A stretch of 64,000 nucleotides of DNA from Anaerotignum faecicola (lineage in GTDB: Bacteria > Bacillota > Clostridia > Lachnospirales > Anaerotignaceae). Position numbers and translations under genes: made by a program. The DNA is taken from positions 124,001 through 188,000 of the forward strand of contig NZ_BHVZ01000014.1 of the NCBI RefSeq assembly GCF_003865035.1. Direction: 5' to 3'. Positions 61,635 through 64,000 of this stretch are shown piece by piece (within the stretch, counting starts at the first letter, position 1; each line of letters opens with the position of its first letter). The notes under the pieces were generated by a model. It saw only the letters and a program-made list of their open reading frames with translations, was not told the origin of the DNA and ran no database searches.

Positions 61635-64000
61635 ATGAAAAAAACAAAGCAGATTCTAACCTTGGCAACAACAGCAAGCCTGTTGATGGGCAGTATTTCA
61701 GTGCCTGCCTATGCGGCAACAACCTTTGTGGATATCAACACGGTGACGTGGTCGGGCTTTAAGCCGTTTCTGAATCAGGCGGCAGAGCTTGGGCTGATGA
61801 GCGGCTACGAGGAAAACGGCAAGCGTTACTGCAAGCCGAGAAACAACGTGACCTATTGCGAAGCGGTGCAGCTGATGTATTCTATCATGAAGGCATACAC
61901 GAAGCAGGATGTCAATGATGCAACGGTGACAAAATGGAAGCCTGTAATCAGCGCGTATAACATCCCGACGTGGGCGTATAAGGCAACGGCATACGGCTTG
62001 GAAAACAGTATTCTGACAACGGCGGAGCTGAATAAGCTGCAGGGCGGCACAAAGGCGGCAAATCGCGAGGATGTCGGCGTGATTTTCGGGAAGGCGATGG
62101 ATACCGTAAAGGGGTATGACGTGAAATCCGGTGCAACACTGGGCTATGCCGATAAGGATGCGATTTCCGCAACGGCAGTGCCCTATCTGGAGCTGTTGTA
62201 TAGAGTGAATTTGATGGTGGGGGATTCGGATAATAAATTCAATCCAAAGAAGAACATCACTCGTGCGGAGATGGCGGTGCTTTCCGTAAAATCCTATAAT
62301 AAGTTGGTGGAAAACAAGGGAACGGAAACAAACCAGAAAACCGCAACAGGGACAGTGACCGACTGCAAGACGATGCAGAATGGGGATATTTTCCTGACGA
62401 TGACGGCAAGCGGTTCCTCTTTGAGCCTGTTTGGGGTGAAAGGAAAGGTAACGGCGAAATATAACGGACAGACGATTGCTCTTTCGGATATCAAAACAGG
62501 GGATACTGTGAAGGTGACCTACGAAGGGCAGTATATGAGCAGTATCACGGTGACATATTCCAAGAACGGCATCAAGCAGACAACTGAAAAGAAATATGAG
62601 CTGAAGGATATCACCGATTCCAAGATTACGGTCAAGGATGGCTCGACCGAAAAGAAATTTTATCTGGATGATGATGTGGAAATCAGACTGGATGGGAAGA
62701 AATCGACCGTCAGCAAGCTTTCCAGAGCCTTGGAGGATACCTCCTATGACGTAACACTGACTCTGGATAAGGATGAATATGTGCTGAAGGTTGTAGCGGT
62801 GGTGAATGCAAACAACCCCACTGACGGCACTGTGACGGATGTGGAGGATGACGAGATTACCATCAAATCCGGCAAGAAGGAATATACCTACACTCTGGCA
62901 AGCGATGTGGAGGTTACCTATAACGGCAATACGATGAAGTTCAGCAAATTCCAACGGAATTATGATGACAGCAATTTTGTGGTTTCCCTGAAGCTGGATA
63001 AGAATAACAGGGTTTCGGAGATTAAGATTACCTCTATGGAGGATGATTACAACGGCACGCTGACCTTCCTCAACAGCAAACGCATTGAATTTACGGCAGG
63101 AAGTAAGACATATCAGTATAACCTGAGTGATGATGTGACAGTGCGGATTGACGGCAAGAAGAGCAGTGTTTCTGCCCTGCGGGAAAGCTATCGCGATGGC
63201 AAGGCGTACACCGTTTCGGTGGACACCAACAGGGATGACGAGGTAACGGAGCTTCTTGCGGTATCGAAATTCAGCAGTAATAACAAGGGCAAGCTGAGTA
63301 AAATCAGCAAGAGAGAGCTTACGATTGTAGCGAAGGAAAAGGACTATACCTACGGTTTGGCGGATGATGTGGATGTAACCATCAATGGCAAGAACAGGGA
63401 TGTTTCCGATTTGATTGACAGCTATAAGGATTACAGCTTCAATGTTACGTTGGGGTTCGATAAGAATGGTGATGTTTGCGAAATTACCGCGGAGATGGCG
63501 GACGCGAAGGAAGGCTATCTCAGAGACTTGGTTGAGGATAAGAGAACCATTACCGTTACGGCGGCAGGGCTGAATATCAAGATGGATTTGGCAAGCAGTG
63601 TAACAGTGAAATTGGGCGGCGAAAGCATCAGTCTGACGAAGCTGAACAGCGAGTTGGACTATGCCTATGGCGATTCCCAGATTTATGTGGAGCTGGGCTA
63701 TAACGGTAGCGGTGAGGTAAAAACGATTACGGCGTTCTGGGAGGATGCACGCGGCGAGCTGGTATCTGTTGACAGAAGAGCAGATGAAATCGAGGTAAGG
63801 ATAGACGGCAGCAAAAAGACATTTGAAATCAGCACCCGTGCAGAGTTTGTGTATAAGCTTTCTGCGGCGGCGGATGCGGATGATTATAAGAGAAACCTCA
63901 GATATGATGAGGATTTGTATGGACTGCAGGACTTTCTGGATGCCTGCTCGGATGCAAGGGATGACTGCACGGTTGCATTGACGAAGGATTCTAAGGGCAA
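61635..64000 (+). CDS. SLH-domain surface protein with tandem beta repeats (3' end outside window)
   Basis: At least 788 residues are visible, with no stop before the window ends. A signal peptide (KTKQILTLATTASLLMGSIS, cut after YAA) is followed by three SLH-like domains (about 30-85, 115-155, 170-225; the third shows VGDSDNKFNPKKNITRAEMA). From residue 240 on come repeats of about 80 residues, with a pattern of a Lys/Asp strand, YTYTLASDVEVTYNGN and a loop of the NRVSEIKI type. SLH at the N-terminus anchors the protein to the wall and the repeats extend outward. Codon use is ordinary, unlike the stalk-domain protein. Confidence 0.85.
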   Translation, partial: MKKTKQILTLATTASLLMGSISVPAYAATTFVDINTVTWSGFKPFLNQAAELGLMSGYEENGKRYCKPRNNVTYCEAVQLMYSIMKAYTKQDVNDATVTKWKPVISAYNIPTWAYKATAYGLENSILTTAELNKLQGGTKAANREDVGVIFGKAMDTVKGYDVKSGATLGYADKDAISATAVPYLELLYRVNLMVGDSDNKFNPKKNITRAEMAVLSVKSYNKLVENKGTETNQKTATGTVTDCKTMQNGDIFLTMTASGSSLSLFGVKGKVTAKYNGQTIALSDIKTGDTVKVTYEGQYMSSITVTYSKNGIKQTTEKKYELKDITDSKITVKDGSTEKKFYLDDDVEIRLDGKKSTVSKLSRALEDTSYDVTLTLDKDEYVLKVVAVVNANNPTDGTVTDVEDDEITIKSGKKEYTYTLASDVEVTYNGNTMKFSKFQRNYDDSNFVVSLKLDKNNRVSEIKITSMEDDYNGTLTFLNSKRIEFTAGSKTYQYNLSDDVTVRIDGKKSSVSALRESYRDGKAYTVSVDTNRDDEVTELLAVSKFSSNNKGKLSKISKRELTIVAKEKDYTYGLADDVDVTINGKNRDVSDLIDSYKDYSFNVTLGFDKNGDVCEITAEMADAKEGYLRDLVEDKRTITVTAAGLNIKMDLASSVTVKLGGESISLTKLNSELDYAYGDSQIYVELGYNGSGEVKTITAFWEDARGELVSVDRRADEIEVRIDGSKKTFEISTRAEFVYKLSAAADADDYKRNLRYDEDLYGLQDFLDACSDARDDCTVALTKDSKG

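Overview
The window looks like a chromosomal segment of a low-to-mid GC Firmicute of the class Clostridia. The evidence is the set and order of genes: dnaG-rpoD, trmK-nif3, rho-rpmE-DUF1385-prmC-prfA, argCJBDF, prmA-rsmE and cysteine desulfurase-thiI. Strong AGGAGG ribosome binding sites, TTGACA-17-TATAAT promoters, SLH-domain surface proteins and a long-form hibernation factor agree with this. The codon style and the signal peptides suggest a Lachnospirales relative, perhaps Anaerotignum-like. That placement is a guess, made without any database comparison. No insertion sequence, integrase, CRISPR array or rRNA operon is visible.

Layout. 0-5.8 kb is information processing: the dnaG end, rpoD, trmK, a NIF3 protein, a three-part nucleoside kinase, then RNase P RNA with its own promoter. 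5.8-10 kb holds an orphan phage-tail-like gene, a very codon-biased secreted stalk-domain protein and mecA. 10-17.4 kb runs a LysM membrane protein, rho, rpmE, a type I toxin locus with a tandemly duplicated tail, DUF1385, prmC, prfA and a two-gene chromate transporter. 17.4-22.9 kb has glycogen phosphorylase, tRNA-Arg(CCG), an oxoamine synthase and an MntR-like regulator, with a 535-bp structured gap. 22.9-28.3 kb is the arginine operon argCJBDF on the minus strand, behind a promoter with an ARG box. 28.3-30.8 kb is a lysine riboswitch with terminator in front of an NhaC-family transporter. 30.8-37.5 kb is a minus-strand pair: a MalT/LAL-type regulator and a 1,337-residue surface protein with an aerolysin/ETX-MTX2-like domain, Ig-like repeats and three SLH domains.

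37.6-45.7 kb has an ArsB-like permease divergent from an XRE-cupin regulator, nfo, deoD, a F420-ligase-family protein behind an attenuator-like leader, an RlmI-like methyltransferase, a dense cluster of DnaA boxes, hpf and an HD hydrolase flanked by an imperfect repeat. 45.9-59 kb is MATE, tdk, secA, a C39-like protease, prfB with its programmed frameshift, an RluA-type pseudouridine synthase, a nucleotidyltransferase, prmA, rsmE, cysteine desulfurase, thiI and DUF896. The last 5 kb hold a second secreted protein with a stalk-like signal, a D-threonine aldolase-like enzyme and the start of an SLH protein with many tandem repeats that runs off the window.

Most of the window is ordinary core chromosome. 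The most unusual items are the SLH-anchored aerolysin-like protein with its adjacent LAL regulator, the DnaA-box cluster away from dnaA, the duplicated type I toxin locus, the attenuator-like leader of the F420-ligase homologue and the lysine-riboswitch-controlled NhaC transporter.
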